Part shown: one piece after another, positions 15,968 to 25,609 of the stretch
Layout: every line of letters starts with the position of its first letter
How positions within the stretch are numbered: position 1 is the stretch's first letter
From: JALZAQ01 sp038253885
GTDB lineage: Bacteria; Gemmatimonadota; Gemmatimonadetes; Gemmatimonadales; Gemmatimonadaceae
Assembly: GCA_038253885.1 (NCBI GenBank)
Contig: JBBSGP010000015.1
Span: forward strand, 9,875 to 73,874
Direction of reading: 5' to 3'
DNA length: 64,000 bases
Position numbers and translations under genes: made by a program
The notes under the pieces: generated by a model
Told to the model about the DNA's origin: nothing
The model's input: the letters and a program-made list of their open reading frames with translations, nothing else
The model's database searches: none

Positions 15968-18211
15968 ATGGACGACGGACAGCCGCTTCATCGCGTCTCG
16001 ACGGCCGAGCCGTCAGCACCGGAGCGAGAGCAGCTCGCATCGCACGGCACCCGCGTTGCATTGCTACTCGCGCTGGCCGTGGTGACGTACGTTCTGTTCC
16101 CGGCATCGCCGGCGGTGGACAGTCCGATCTTCGAGGTCGGCTCGATCGCGACCGAGAACGTCATCGCGCCGTTCGCGTTCGTCGTCCGGAAGCCGGTCGC
16201 TGACATCACCCGGGAGCGGGACGAGCTGGCGCGCGGGGTGAAGCCGATCTTCGTACTGGCACCCGCCGGGCTCGATTCGGCGGAGCAACAGCTGCGCTCC
16301 CTGATGGACGGCATCGGCGGAGCCGCCGACTCGGCTGTCGCGTCCCGCTCCGGAGTGCAGGCCATCCAGCGCGTAGCTCTCCTGCACGGCGTGCCGCTCA
16401 GTCAGGCGGAAGGTGATTATCTCTCGTCGCCGTCGCGTCGTCGCGCTCTGTCGGACGCGATCAGGCGCGTCTTGGCGCGCTGGCTCACGACCGGCGTCGC
16501 TGCCAGCGGAGCGTTCGATGATGTGCGCGGCGAGATCCTCGTTCGCCGCGGCGCCGACGAGCGGTCGGCGCTGGCCGACACCATGGTCTCCTTCTCGGCC
16601 ATGCTGCTGCGCGCTCGCCAGCCGCAATGGCATCCCGATCCCGGCTCGCCGATCGGGGACGCTCTCTATGTGAAGCTTCTGAGCGGCGTCTTCCACCCGA
16701 CCCTCCTGCTCGATCGCGCGGCGACCGAGCTAAGACGCCAGGAGCTGAGAGCGACAGCGGATTCGCTACGCTATCGGGTTCGCGAGGGGGAGCGAATCGT
16801 CGGGGATCATGACCCGGTGAGCAAGGAACAGTTCGACAAGCTCAAGGCGCTGCGTGCGGCCATGCAGTCACGTGCTGCCGGAGGTCAGGCGATTCGGAGG
16901 GTGGCCGGCGCCATCATCTACAACGCCCTCGTGCTCGCGATCTTCGGCATCGCGATCGTGCTCTTTCGGCCGCAGCTGTACCGATCGTTCCGCGCGCTGT
17001 CGTTCTTTGCGATCGTCTTTCTGGTCGTGCTGATCGTCGGCGCCATCCCATCGCACATCGCGGCTGGGCCTGGTCTCTCGATGGTCATGCCGATCCTGGT
17101 GCCGGTGGCATTCGCGGCCGTGGTCCTGAGCGTGCTGTTCGACTCACGCATCAGCATGATCGCCGCGATGATCCTGGCAGTGCTGGTGGGGGGTCAGAGC
17201 TTCTATCGCGGCACGAACGCGCTCTTCCTCGCCCTCGTCGGCGGTGCGGCCGCAGCGCTCAGCGTGCGCGACATCAGGCGACGCGACCAGGCGTACTTCA
17301 CCGTGCCCACGATCGCGGTGGCGTACTTCATCGCGTCCATTGCCCTCGGCCTCATCCTCGGTTGGAGCGCCACCCAGATCGGCGAGACGGCACTCGCCGG
17401 CGGCCTCAATGCTCTGGTCTCGGTGATGCTCGCGATGTTTCTGCTCCCCCTCGCCGAGCGCTACACCCACAGCACCACGGCGCTCACCCTGCTGGAGTAC
17501 TCCGACCTCAACCGGCCGCTCCTCCGGCGCCTCAGCCTCGAGGCCCCGGGTACCTACGCTCACACCATCGCCATGGCGAACCTGGCCGAGTCCGCGTGCA
17601 ACGCCATCGGCGCGGACGGGCTCTTGGCACGCGTCGGGACCTACTATCACGACATCGGCAAGCTCACCAAGCCACAGTACTTCGTCGAGAACCAGTCGAA
17701 GGGCCGCAATCCGCACGACAAGCTGAAGCCCGACACCAGCGCCGCCATCATCCGCAATCACGTGCGCGAGGGACTCGAGCTGGCCGACGAGAACAAGCTG
17801 CCGCCGGTGATTCGCGCGTTCATCTCCGAGCATCATGGAACGGGATCCATCTCGTACTTCCTCGAGAAGGCCCGTGAGCGCGGAGACCGGACGGCTTCCG
17901 TCGGCCAGGATTTCGCGTACCCGGGTCCGATTCCACAGACAGAGGAGACGGCAGTCTGCATGCTCGCCGACGGCGTCGAGGCAGCCGCGCGCGTGCTCGG
18001 GGATCCTACCCCTGAAAAGATTCGCGAGGTCGTCGAGCGGATCGTGCGAGCACGAATGGAAGCGGGCCAGCTGCGCGACGCTCCACTCACTCTTCGCCAG
18101 CTCGATCTGGTGAAGGAACAGTTCGCGCGAGTGCTGATCGCCATGCACCACAATCGCATCGACTATCCGGCATCCAGCGGAGGCATCACGTCGGAGATGT
18201 CGGCAGTATGA
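15968..18211 (+). CDS. 7TM-HD family phosphodiesterase (PgpH/YqfF-like)
   Basis: The 747-residue membrane protein has an N-terminal helix (about 28-45), a large extracytoplasmic 7TMR-HDED region (about 50-310) and a bundle of about seven transmembrane helices (about 315-505). A cytoplasmic HD domain follows, with APGTYAHTIAMANLAE, TYYHDIGK (HD near 561-562), a conserved His (NHVREG), FISEHHGT and a late ADGVEAAAR. Characterised members (Listeria PgpH) degrade c-di-AMP. Substrate here is inferred. It lies between phoH and ybeY, a widely conserved order. Confidence 0.88.
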   Translation: MDDGQPLHRVSTAEPSAPEREQLASHGTRVALLLALAVVTYVLFPASPAVDSPIFEVGSIATENVIAPFAFVVRKPVADITRERDELARGVKPIFVLAPAGLDSAEQQLRSLMDGIGGAADSAVASRSGVQAIQRVALLHGVPLSQAEGDYLSSPSRRRALSDAIRRVLARWLTTGVAASGAFDDVRGEILVRRGADERSALADTMVSFSAMLLRARQPQWHPDPGSPIGDALYVKLLSGVFHPTLLLDRAATELRRQELRATADSLRYRVREGERIVGDHDPVSKEQFDKLKALRAAMQSRAAGGQAIRRVAGAIIYNALVLAIFGIAIVLFRPQLYRSFRALSFFAIVFLVVLIVGAIPSHIAAGPGLSMVMPILVPVAFAAVVLSVLFDSRISMIAAMILAVLVGGQSFYRGTNALFLALVGGAAAALSVRDIRRRDQAYFTVPTIAVAYFIASIALGLILGWSATQIGETALAGGLNALVSVMLAMFLLPLAERYTHSTTALTLLEYSDLNRPLLRRLSLEAPGTYAHTIAMANLAESACNAIGADGLLARVGTYYHDIGKLTKPQYFVENQSKGRNPHDKLKPDTSAAIIRNHVREGLELADENKLPPVIRAFISEHHGTGSISYFLEKARERGDRTASVGQDFAYPGPIPQTEETAVCMLADGVEAAARVLGDPTPEKIREVVERIVRARMEAGQLRDAPLTLRQLDLVKEQFARVLIAMHHNRIDYPASSGGITSEMSAV

Positions 18212-18672
18212 CCCTGCGGGTGCACGTCGAGAATATGGGGGAGCGCGTGTCGGTCTCGCGCTCGGTGATCGAACGCGTCGCTCTGACGACGCTGCGTGCC
18301 GAGCGCGTCCGAGACGCGATGCTCTCGGTCACGCTGGTCACGGCACGCGCCATCGCGCGGCTCAATCGTCGGCACCTCGGTCAGAGCGGACCAACCGACG
18401 TAATCGCCTTCGGGTTCGTGTCGCCGGACGCGGTGGATCCGCTCCCGAACGCGATAGTGATCGGGGATGTCTATATCTCCCCGTCGGCGGCCCGCGCCAA
18501 CGCCCGGCTCTATCACGTGGGTGTTCGCGATGAGCTTCTGCGCCTGGTCGTTCACGGCACGCTTCACGTGCTCGGCTACGACCACCCGGCCGGGGAAGGG
18601 CGCATGCGCTCACGAATGTGGCGGCGGCAGGAGCTTCTTCTCTCCCGCGCGCTGCGCGCGCCCGGCATATGA
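18208..18672 (+). CDS. ybeY: Endoribonuclease YbeY (rRNA maturation factor)
   Basis: The 154-residue zinc-dependent RNase acts in 16S rRNA 3'-end maturation and ribosome quality control. The metal-binding motif HGTLHVLGYDH supplies H116, H120 and H126. Upstream, LNRRHLGQSGPTDVIAFGF and GDVYIS are typical of the family. The ATG overlaps the HD-protein stop, and the TGA overlaps the next gene (both ATGA). Confidence 0.94.
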   Translation: MTLRVHVENMGERVSVSRSVIERVALTTLRAERVRDAMLSVTLVTARAIARLNRRHLGQSGPTDVIAFGFVSPDAVDPLPNAIVIGDVYISPSAARANARLYHVGVRDELLRLVVHGTLHVLGYDHPAGEGRMRSRMWRRQELLLSRALRAPGI

Positions 18673-19910
18673 GCCTTGTCGCGTGGCTCGTGGCCCTCGC
18701 CGCGCTCCTGGCTGGCGGAGTGACGGCGGCCGCGGACGGTGCGCTCCTCGCCGCCGATCCCGATCGGTCGTCCGACCGGCGACCCGATCCGCGCCGCGCG
18801 AGCCAGCGCGAGCGACGTCACCGGGTGCTCGCGATCGCACGCATCACCGCCCATCTCGTCACGGGGATCGCCATGGCATGGGCGCTCGGACTCGCTCCTC
18901 GCTCCACCGGCGAGGCTCTCGGCATCTCACTCATTGTGGCCATGATCGTCGTGATCGTGGGCGAGACCGCCCCCCGCGCCGTGGGAGACGCCATCGGGGA
19001 GCCGGTGCTCCGAACCCTCGCTCCCGTGCTGCTGCCGATCGAGCTGATCTTCGGCCCGCTCGTCGCCGTCGGCATCCGATTCGATCGCACGCTCCAGCGG
19101 CTGTTGCCACCAGTCGAGGCGACCGAAGAGGATCGCGAGACCACGGCCGAGCAGTTCCGCCAGGTCGTACAGTCCGAGGCCGATGTACCGGCGGACAATC
19201 GGTCGATCCTGCACAACGTCTTCAACCTCGGAGACACCGAGGTCCAGCAGGTGATGGTTCCGCGCGTCGACATCGTTGGCATCGAGAAGGAGGCGCCATG
19301 GTCGGAGCTCATCGACCGTGTTCGCAGCTCCGCGCACGCACGGCTTCCAGTGTACGAGGAGACGCTCGACGAGGTCATCGGGATCGTTTTCGCCAAGGAT
19401 CTTCTGCCAGCGGTGATCGACGACATCGAGCCGACGGCGGGTTGGATCTCGCTCATCCGCCCGGCGCTGTTCATTCCCGAGTCCAAGCCGATCGACGACC
19501 AGCTCCGCGACTTCAAGGCGACGGGCAACCATATCGCGATCGTCGTCGACGAGTATGGCGGGACCGCCGGGCTGATCACGATCGAGGACATCCTCGAGGA
19601 GATCGTCGGCGACATCCGCGACGAGTATGACCGGGAGGAGCCGCCGATCGAGCGGGAGGATGGCCGCCGCTACTGGGTGTCGGCACGGGTCTCACTCGAT
19701 GACCTCTCGGAAGCTCTGGGACATCAGTTCGGCCGCGATGATGTCACAACGGTGGGCGGGCTGATCTACCACGTGCTCGGCCGCGTGCCCCGCTCGGGGG
19801 AAGAGCTGACCATCGACGGCTTCCGCGTCGTCGTGGAGCGCGTGGTGCGGCGACGGATCGAGCGTGTGTATTTCGAGCGCCCTGGTGCGGTGGTGGGGCG
19901 ACCGGCATGA
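18669..19910 (+). CDS. HlyC/CorC-family (CNNM-like) membrane protein with CBS domains, copy 1
   Basis: The 413-residue protein starts at the ATG overlapping ybeY. The N-terminal DUF21 region carries three to four membrane helices (ALAALLAGGVTAAADGAL, LGISLIVAMIVVIVGE). A linker with ADNRSILHNVFNLGDTEVQQVMVPR leads into a pair of CBS domains (VYEETLDEVIGIVFAKDLL, IVVDEYGGTAGLITIEDILEEIVGDI). A C-terminal CorC_HlyC transporter-associated domain follows. The family is linked to Mg2+/Co2+ transport or efflux. A second copy follows immediately. Confidence 0.88.
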   Translation: MSLVAWLVALAALLAGGVTAAADGALLAADPDRSSDRRPDPRRASQRERRHRVLAIARITAHLVTGIAMAWALGLAPRSTGEALGISLIVAMIVVIVGETAPRAVGDAIGEPVLRTLAPVLLPIELIFGPLVAVGIRFDRTLQRLLPPVEATEEDRETTAEQFRQVVQSEADVPADNRSILHNVFNLGDTEVQQVMVPRVDIVGIEKEAPWSELIDRVRSSAHARLPVYEETLDEVIGIVFAKDLLPAVIDDIEPTAGWISLIRPALFIPESKPIDDQLRDFKATGNHIAIVVDEYGGTAGLITIEDILEEIVGDIRDEYDREEPPIEREDGRRYWVSARVSLDDLSEALGHQFGRDDVTTVGGLIYHVLGRVPRSGEELTIDGFRVVVERVVRRRIERVYFERPGAVVGRPA

Positions 19911-21151
19911 TGCACTACTGGGTTGCCCTCGCCTTCGCGCTCGCGATGGTGGCTTGGCTCACGGCCGCGGCGACGGCGGTGCGCTCGGTGAGCCGGATCT
20001 GGCTCAGACATTGGGTGGAACAGCGCTTCCGCGCCCTCTCCGGCGAGCCGGCCCATCTGCCCCGATCCGAGCGCCTCCTGGCCGCGGCAGCGGCAGCCAC
20101 GACCGCGGTCGTCGTTCTTGCGGGCAGCTACATGGGCGCTCGCGGCCCGAGCGGGGCGGGGCTCATCCTCGAGACGCTGATCGCCACCGTGATGCTGCTT
20201 CTGCTCGGGCAGCTTCTACCGCGGGCGGTCGCCCGCCGCTTCGCCCCTACTCTCGTGCCGGTGCTCGTCCCCACTCTCCGACTCGGAGCATGGATCACCG
20301 ATCCGCTCGTTCGGGCGTCCCAGAGCATCGCCCGCGGATTGGGGGGGCACCGTCGCGGCGAGACGGAAACGGCCAGCGAGCGGATCGAGGATCTCCTGCG
20401 CGAGGGGGAGCTGGAGGGCATCGGCGAGCCGGAGGAGATCGAGATCATCTCGGGCGTCGTGCAATTCGGAGGCAAGACACTTCGGGACGTGATGACGCCG
20501 CGAACCAAGTTGTTCGTGCTCGATCAGGCAATGGCGCCCCGCGAAGCGGCACGCGCCGTGGCGCAGTCCGGATACAGCCGGGTTCCGGTCGTCAGCGAGT
20601 CGCTCGACGACATCGTCGGGATGGTCCTGGTGTTCGACGTGTTCAAGGCGGGTGGGGAGACGATGCCGCCCATCCGCCCGGTCGCTCACGCGCCGGCCAC
20701 CACCCGGTGCGGCATCGCGCTCTTCGAGATGCTGCGAGCCCAGCGCCATCTGATGGTGGTGCTGGACGAGTACGGCGGCACCGCCGGCATCGTCACGCTG
20801 GAGGATCTGTTGGAGGAGCTCGTCGGCGAAATCCGAGACGAGCACGACGAGCACGACGAGAGCATCTCTCCCACCGGGTCGCGGACGCGGGCGGTCGTGC
20901 TCGAGGCATCGTTCACTCTGGGGCAGGCGGCGGAGCAGGTCGGAGTCGATCTACCGCACGCCGATGCGGCGACGTGGACGCTGGGACGGGCGTTGACCCG
21001 CGGTTCGGCCCGCATCCCCCAGCTCGGGGAGCGTTTCCGATTAGGGGCGCTCGAGATGGTCGTCATCGAGGCCCAGTCCTCTCGCGTGATCCGGGTTCTG
21101 GTCCAACGCGCCGAGAGCACGGCGCCGGCCGAGCTCGCATTGCCCGTCTAG
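19907..21151 (+). CDS. HlyC/CorC-family (CNNM-like) membrane protein with CBS domains, copy 2
   Basis: The 414-residue paralogue of the preceding gene has the same layout. N-terminal helices include WVALAFALAMVAWLTAAATAV, TAVVVLAGSYMGA and LIATVMLLLLGQLLP. The central motif is LRDVMTPRTKLFVLD, and the CBS pair ends VVLDEYGGTAGIVTLEDLLEELVGEIRDE. The C-terminal CorC_HlyC domain ends near residue 400. The two copies are clearly diverged, suggesting heteromeric or specialised roles rather than recent duplication. It starts in an ATGA overlap. Confidence 0.87.
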   Translation: MMHYWVALAFALAMVAWLTAAATAVRSVSRIWLRHWVEQRFRALSGEPAHLPRSERLLAAAAAATTAVVVLAGSYMGARGPSGAGLILETLIATVMLLLLGQLLPRAVARRFAPTLVPVLVPTLRLGAWITDPLVRASQSIARGLGGHRRGETETASERIEDLLREGELEGIGEPEEIEIISGVVQFGGKTLRDVMTPRTKLFVLDQAMAPREAARAVAQSGYSRVPVVSESLDDIVGMVLVFDVFKAGGETMPPIRPVAHAPATTRCGIALFEMLRAQRHLMVVLDEYGGTAGIVTLEDLLEELVGEIRDEHDEHDESISPTGSRTRAVVLEASFTLGQAAEQVGVDLPHADAATWTLGRALTRGSARIPQLGERFRLGALEMVVIEAQSSRVIRVLVQRAESTAPAELALPV

Positions 21152-21152
21152 C

Positions 21153-22784
21153 GTGCGCGCCCTCGTCGTCTTCTGGCGCCTCTCGCCGCTCCTCATCGCT
21201 TTCCTGCGCGACCGCCGCCGTTGGCTGCTGTTCGGCGGTCGGCGAACGACGACGACCGCCCAGCACCAGCACAGGGCCCGGCGACTCACCGAGACGATCG
21301 CCGGGCTCGGACCGACGTTCATCAAGCTGGCGCAGGTCTTTGCTTCGCGCGCCGATATCCTCCCCGAGCCGTATCTCACCGAAGTCGGGAAGCTCACCGA
21401 TCGAGTTCCCCCGCTTCCCGTCGGCGAGATCGAGGAGGTGATCGCTCGGGAGTTCGGGCGTCCCGCGAGAGAGGTATTCGCCGATTTCGATCCCGCTCCG
21501 CTCGCCGCCGCGTCGCTGGGCCAGGTCCATCGGGCCCGGATCGAGGGGCGGGATGTGGTGGTGAAAGTACTGCGTCCGGGCGTCGAGGAGCTCGTCTCGG
21601 TGGACCTCGCGGCCGCGTTCAGCATCCTGTCGTTCGTCAATGTCCTCTTTCCGAACCACCACACCCGGGCGATCACGACCATCGTGTCCGAGTTTGCCAA
21701 GAGGATCGACGAGGAGATGGACTTCAGGGAAGAGGCGCGGAACGCGGTGCTGATCCGGGCGAATTTCATTGACGATGCACGCGTGCTCGTGCCCGAAGTG
21801 ATAGAGCCGTTCACGCGCCAGCGGGTGCTCGTGCTCGAGTACATGGAGGGAACCAAGATCGATCGCCTCCACGATCAGCTCGCGGAGGGTGGGCTGTCAC
21901 TGCAGTCGCTCCTCGAGACGATCATCGAGGTCTACGTGCAGATGATGCTGGTGGACGGGATCTTTCACGCCGATCCTCATCCCGGCAATCTGTTGGTGAC
22001 GCCGGACGGCCGTCTGGTGCTGCTGGATTTCGGAATGGTGGTCCGGGTCGAGAAGGAGACGAGGGTGCGCCTCATCCAGACGATCATCGCGGCCGTGCGC
22101 CAGGATGTCGATGGCGTGATCGCCGGATTCTACGAGCTCGGGATCCTGGACCCGGAAGTGGATCGCGGCACGATCCGCGATGCCGCACGCGCCCTCATGA
22201 AGATCGCATTCACCCCCGACGCCAAGCCTCGACAGATACAGCGAATCGTGAACGAGATCATGGCGACGTTCTACCGCTGGCCGGTGATGCTGCCGAGCGA
22301 GCTCGTGTATTTCGGGCGCGCTGCGGCGCTGGTGGAGGGCATTGGCATGCGCTACGACCCCCAGTTCAACAGTGTGCAGGTGGCGACACCGGTGATCGCG
22401 CGGATGAAGGGCCAGCTTCTCTCGACCGCGCTCGGAGGGGACTCCCCCAGAGTGCTCACGGACTGGCTCGCTGATCTGGCCGGCGTCGCCCGTGAGCTGC
22501 GTGATGTGCTCCGACGCACCGGACGTGATGAGCTGCGCGTTCGCGCCCATCCGCGGGATGTGATGGAGATGCAGCTCTTTGTCGCGCGGCAGACTCGCCG
22601 CCTCCTCCTCTCGGTCGCCGCCGCCGCGACCGCGGTGGTGGGCGCGCTGCTGTATCTGGTGAACCACAACCTGCTGATCCTGCTCCTGTGTCTCGGCGGC
22701 GCCGGGAGTCTCTTCGTTCTCGTGCTGCTCCTGCCGTCCCATCTTCTGTCGAACCCCTTCCGCCACCAGCGGCTGGGGCGGTAG
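21153..22784 (+). CDS. ubiB: ABC1/UbiB-family atypical kinase
   Basis: The 543-residue UbiB/AarF family protein supports quinone synthesis and has an atypical kinase fold. The family motif reads GLGPTFIKLAQVFASRADILP, where the usual KxGQ is KLAQ (Gly to Ala). The alanine-rich loop SLGQVHRARI and VVVKVLRPG follow, then EEMDFREEARNA, FHADPHPGNLL (catalytic loop) and LLDFGMVVRV (metal-binding DFG). Two C-terminal transmembrane helices (about 485-530) anchor it. GTG 21153 follows the previous stop by one base. Confidence 0.88.
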   Translation: MRALVVFWRLSPLLIAFLRDRRRWLLFGGRRTTTTAQHQHRARRLTETIAGLGPTFIKLAQVFASRADILPEPYLTEVGKLTDRVPPLPVGEIEEVIAREFGRPAREVFADFDPAPLAAASLGQVHRARIEGRDVVVKVLRPGVEELVSVDLAAAFSILSFVNVLFPNHHTRAITTIVSEFAKRIDEEMDFREEARNAVLIRANFIDDARVLVPEVIEPFTRQRVLVLEYMEGTKIDRLHDQLAEGGLSLQSLLETIIEVYVQMMLVDGIFHADPHPGNLLVTPDGRLVLLDFGMVVRVEKETRVRLIQTIIAAVRQDVDGVIAGFYELGILDPEVDRGTIRDAARALMKIAFTPDAKPRQIQRIVNEIMATFYRWPVMLPSELVYFGRAAALVEGIGMRYDPQFNSVQVATPVIARMKGQLLSTALGGDSPRVLTDWLADLAGVARELRDVLRRTGRDELRVRAHPRDVMEMQLFVARQTRRLLLSVAAAATAVVGALLYLVNHNLLILLLCLGGAGSLFVLVLLLPSHLLSNPFRHQRLGR

Positions 22785-22847
22785 CGCCGGCCACGGCGTG
22801 TCGAACGCGCATGTCGGCGCTGGTCGCCGAGAGGTAGGTTGGCCGTC

Positions 22848-23915
22848 ATGACGACAGCGCTCTCCGAGCTCATGGCCGCTTTTGATGCCCACCGCCCGGC
22901 ATCGCTCGCGCGGATCGTCAGCATCGTCGAGAACCATCGCCCGGGCTTCGAGATCGTTCTCGAGTCGCTCCATGCGCGCCTCGGCAGGACGAGGAGGATC
23001 GGAATCACTGGCCCGCCGGGAGCGGGGAAGAGCACAATCGCGACCGGTCTCGCGGCTCACTATCGCCGCTCCGGTCTGACGGTCGGGGTGATCGCGGTCG
23101 ACCCCACTTCTCCCTTCACCGGGGGCGCGCTGCTCGGCGACCGGATCCGGATGGAGTCGATCGCTCTCGATCCGGGCATCTTCATCCGATCCATGGCCAC
23201 GCGCGGATCGCTGGGCGGCCTCGCGTCCGCAACGCGCGAGGTGGCCGACGTGCTCGATGCCTACGGCTTCGACCGCGTTCTCATCGAGACCGTCGGGGTG
23301 GGTCAGAGCGAGCTCGAGGTCGCGCGCATCGCGGACTCGTCGGCGGTCGTCCTCGTACCCGAGTCGGGTGACTCGATCCAGGCGATGAAAGCCGGACTGA
23401 TGGAGATCGCCGACATCTTCGTCGTCAACAAAGCGGACCGACCCGGCGCGGATCGCTTGCGTCACGAGCTGGAATTGATGCTCGGGCTTCGGATGGGACA
23501 GGTTTTCCGCAGCATCCCGGCCCATCACGGCGCCGAGCTGCGGCGGCACAACCCGGCGCGCGTGGCCCGCGACGCCGCGGGGCGCGCGGACGCCGATCGA
23601 TGGACCCCACCCGTGCTGTCGACGATCGCCGAGCGAGCCGAGGGCGTCGACGCGCTGGCGGAGGCCTTCGACCGACACTTCGATTATCTTGAGCGAAGTG
23701 GGTCACTGCGGGATCGTCGGCGCCAGCGCATGCGCGAGCGGGTGGCGGAAGTGGTGGAGACGCGGCTGCGGCAACGCTTGTGGGCCGACCCCGCGACGAC
23801 GACCTGGCTCGAGGAGCGGCTACCGGCGCTGGAAGCCGGAACGTTGTCGCCGTTCGCGGCCGCGAACGAGCTGTTGGAGCGGAGCGCAGACCTTCTCACC
23901 CGGACCGATGCATGA
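22848..23915 (+). CDS. meaB: G3E GTPase chaperone of a B12-dependent acyl-CoA mutase (MeaB/ArgK)
   Basis: The 355-residue P-loop GTPase gates cobalamin delivery to, and protects, adenosylcobalamin mutases. Walker A is GITGPPGAGKST (52-63). GVIAVDPTSPFTGGALLGDRIRM and IETVGVGQSE (switch regions) and the guanine-specificity motif VNKAD are all present. A GAGGTAGG Shine-Dalgarno region at 22831-22838 favours ATG 22848 over the in-frame TTG at 22839. It overlaps its client, the mutase large subunit, by ATGA. Confidence 0.93.
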   Translation: MTTALSELMAAFDAHRPASLARIVSIVENHRPGFEIVLESLHARLGRTRRIGITGPPGAGKSTIATGLAAHYRRSGLTVGVIAVDPTSPFTGGALLGDRIRMESIALDPGIFIRSMATRGSLGGLASATREVADVLDAYGFDRVLIETVGVGQSELEVARIADSSAVVLVPESGDSIQAMKAGLMEIADIFVVNKADRPGADRLRHELELMLGLRMGQVFRSIPAHHGAELRRHNPARVARDAAGRADADRWTPPVLSTIAERAEGVDALAEAFDRHFDYLERSGSLRDRRRQRMRERVAEVVETRLRQRLWADPATTTWLEERLPALEAGTLSPFAAANELLERSADLLTRTDA

Positions 23916-25609
23916 CCAGCATCCGCGAGAACATGGCCGAGACGTTGCGCGAACAGCAGGAGGAGCTGCAACGCCTCCGCTCCGAGGTCGCGGCGTGGCG
24001 CCGCCGGTACGACACCGGGAGCAAGCGCGAGCTGGCATTCACAAATTCCAGTGGTGAGGTCGCTCCGCTCTACACTGCCGCCGACACCGAATCAGTGGAT
24101 GCGGCCCTCACCGGCATGCCGGGAAGCTACCCCTTCACGCGCGGCGTTCATCCCACAGGATACCGCGGGCGGCTCTGGACGATGCGCCAGTTCGCCGGCT
24201 TCGGGAGCGCCGCTGACACCAACGCCCGGTACAAGTTCCTGCTCGAGCACGGCCAGACCGGTCTGTCGGTGGCGTTCGATTTTCCGACGCTCATGGGGTA
24301 CGACTCCGATCATCCCCGCTCGTTGGGCGAAGTCGGAAAATGCGGCGTCGCGATCTCGAGCCTGGAGGACATGGAGACCCTGTTCGAGGGCATCCCCCTC
24401 GACAAGGTGTCGACGTCCATGACGATCAATGGTCCGGCCGTCATTCTCTACTGCTTCTACGTTGCGGCAGCCGAGAAGCAGGGTGTGGACTCGCGTGCGC
24501 TGCGTGGGACGATCCAGAACGACATCCTGAAGGAGTACATGGCCCAGCACGCCTGGGTCTACCCGATCGAGCCCGCGCTGCGGCTGATCGTGGACTGCTT
24601 CGAATGGTCGGCGCAGCATGCCCCCCTCTGGAACACGATCTCGATCTCCGGCTACCACATCCGGGAGGCGGGGGCGACGGCCGAGCAGGAGCTCGCCTTC
24701 ACCCTCGCTGACGGTTTCGAATACATCGAGCGTGGAATTGCTCGTGGGCTCAGCGTGGACGAGTTCGCCCCCCGTCTCTCTTTCTTCTGGGACATCCACA
24801 ACGACTTCTTCGAAGAGGTCGCCAAGCTGCGTGCGGCACGCCGTATCTGGGCGCGACACCTGAAGGAGCGCTACGGCGCAAAGGATCCGCGCTCATGGAT
24901 GATGCGTTTTCATTCGCAGACGGCCGGCGTCACTCTCACGGCACAACAGCCGATGAACAACGTCGTGCGCGTCGCCTACCAGGCCTTGGCGGCGGTGCTC
25001 GGCGGCACGCAGTCGCTCCACACCAACTCCATGGACGAGACTCTCGCCCTGCCGACCGAGCAGGCGGTGCAGGTCGCGCTGCGTACCCAGCAGGTGTTGG
25101 CGTACGAGACCGGCGTGCCGAACGTCATCGATCCCCTCGGCGGCTCCTGGTACGTCGAGGCCCTGACGGCGCAGATGGAGCAGCAGGCCGAGCAGCTGTT
25201 CACCCAGATCGCCGGCGTGGGCGGAGTGGCGCGGGCGCTCGAGAGCGGCTGGTTTCAGCGGAAGATCGCGGAGTCGGCGGCGCGCCAACAATGGGAGATC
25301 GAGCAGCACCGTCACGTGATCGTCGGCGTGAACGAGTTCGTGACCGAGGAGGCGGAACTCACGATTCCGCTGCTCAAGCTGAGCGAGGAGACGGAGCGCG
25401 ACCAGCACAACCGCCTAGCAGCGCTGCGCGCGCGACGCGAAGGGAATCTCTGCGCCCGGCGGCTGGCGGCGCTGCGCGACGCGGCATCGACGCGTGCGAA
25501 TCTACTTCCCTTCATCCTCGATGCGGCCCGGGCGTACTGCACGCTGTACGAGATCCGCGCCGCGATGGAGGAGGTGTTCGGCGCCTACCGCGAGCCTGTC
25601 TTCTTCTGA
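23912..25609 (+). CDS. icmA: B12-dependent acyl-CoA mutase large subunit, isobutyryl-CoA mutase type
   Basis: The 565-residue catalytic TIM-barrel subunit of the methylmalonyl-CoA mutase family lacks its own B12 domain. Two substrate-specificity positions are informative. Where methylmalonyl-CoA mutase has Tyr (RQYAGF), this protein has F94 (MRQFAGFG). Where it has Arg (EFMVRNT-like), this protein has Q212 (EYMAQHAW). Phe/Gln is the combination described for isobutyryl-CoA mutase, which interconverts isobutyryl- and n-butyryl-CoA. Length and the separate 136-residue B12 subunit also fit IcmA/IcmB. SVAFDFPT, STSMTINGP and TAQQPMNNVVR are conserved. Methylmalonyl-CoA as substrate is not excluded. 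Confidence 0.8.
   Translation: MTSIRENMAETLREQQEELQRLRSEVAAWRRRYDTGSKRELAFTNSSGEVAPLYTAADTESVDAALTGMPGSYPFTRGVHPTGYRGRLWTMRQFAGFGSAADTNARYKFLLEHGQTGLSVAFDFPTLMGYDSDHPRSLGEVGKCGVAISSLEDMETLFEGIPLDKVSTSMTINGPAVILYCFYVAAAEKQGVDSRALRGTIQNDILKEYMAQHAWVYPIEPALRLIVDCFEWSAQHAPLWNTISISGYHIREAGATAEQELAFTLADGFEYIERGIARGLSVDEFAPRLSFFWDIHNDFFEEVAKLRAARRIWARHLKERYGAKDPRSWMMRFHSQTAGVTLTAQQPMNNVVRVAYQALAAVLGGTQSLHTNSMDETLALPTEQAVQVALRTQQVLAYETGVPNVIDPLGGSWYVEALTAQMEQQAEQLFTQIAGVGGVARALESGWFQRKIAESAARQQWEIEQHRHVIVGVNEFVTEEAELTIPLLKLSEETERDQHNRLAALRARREGNLCARRLAALRDAASTRANLLPFILDAARAYCTLYEIRAAMEEVFGAYREPVFF

Noticed and set aside
21897..23678. Long minus-strand open frame (593 codons)
   Set aside because: Antisense shadow of ubiB and meaB, both of which have clear family motifs.
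24895..25605. Methyltransferase frame extended upstream by about 230 codons
   Set aside because: The extension is a shadow of the mutase large subunit gene, rich in Arg/Gly/Ala without domain signals. Methyltransferase conservation starts only after the mutase stop.
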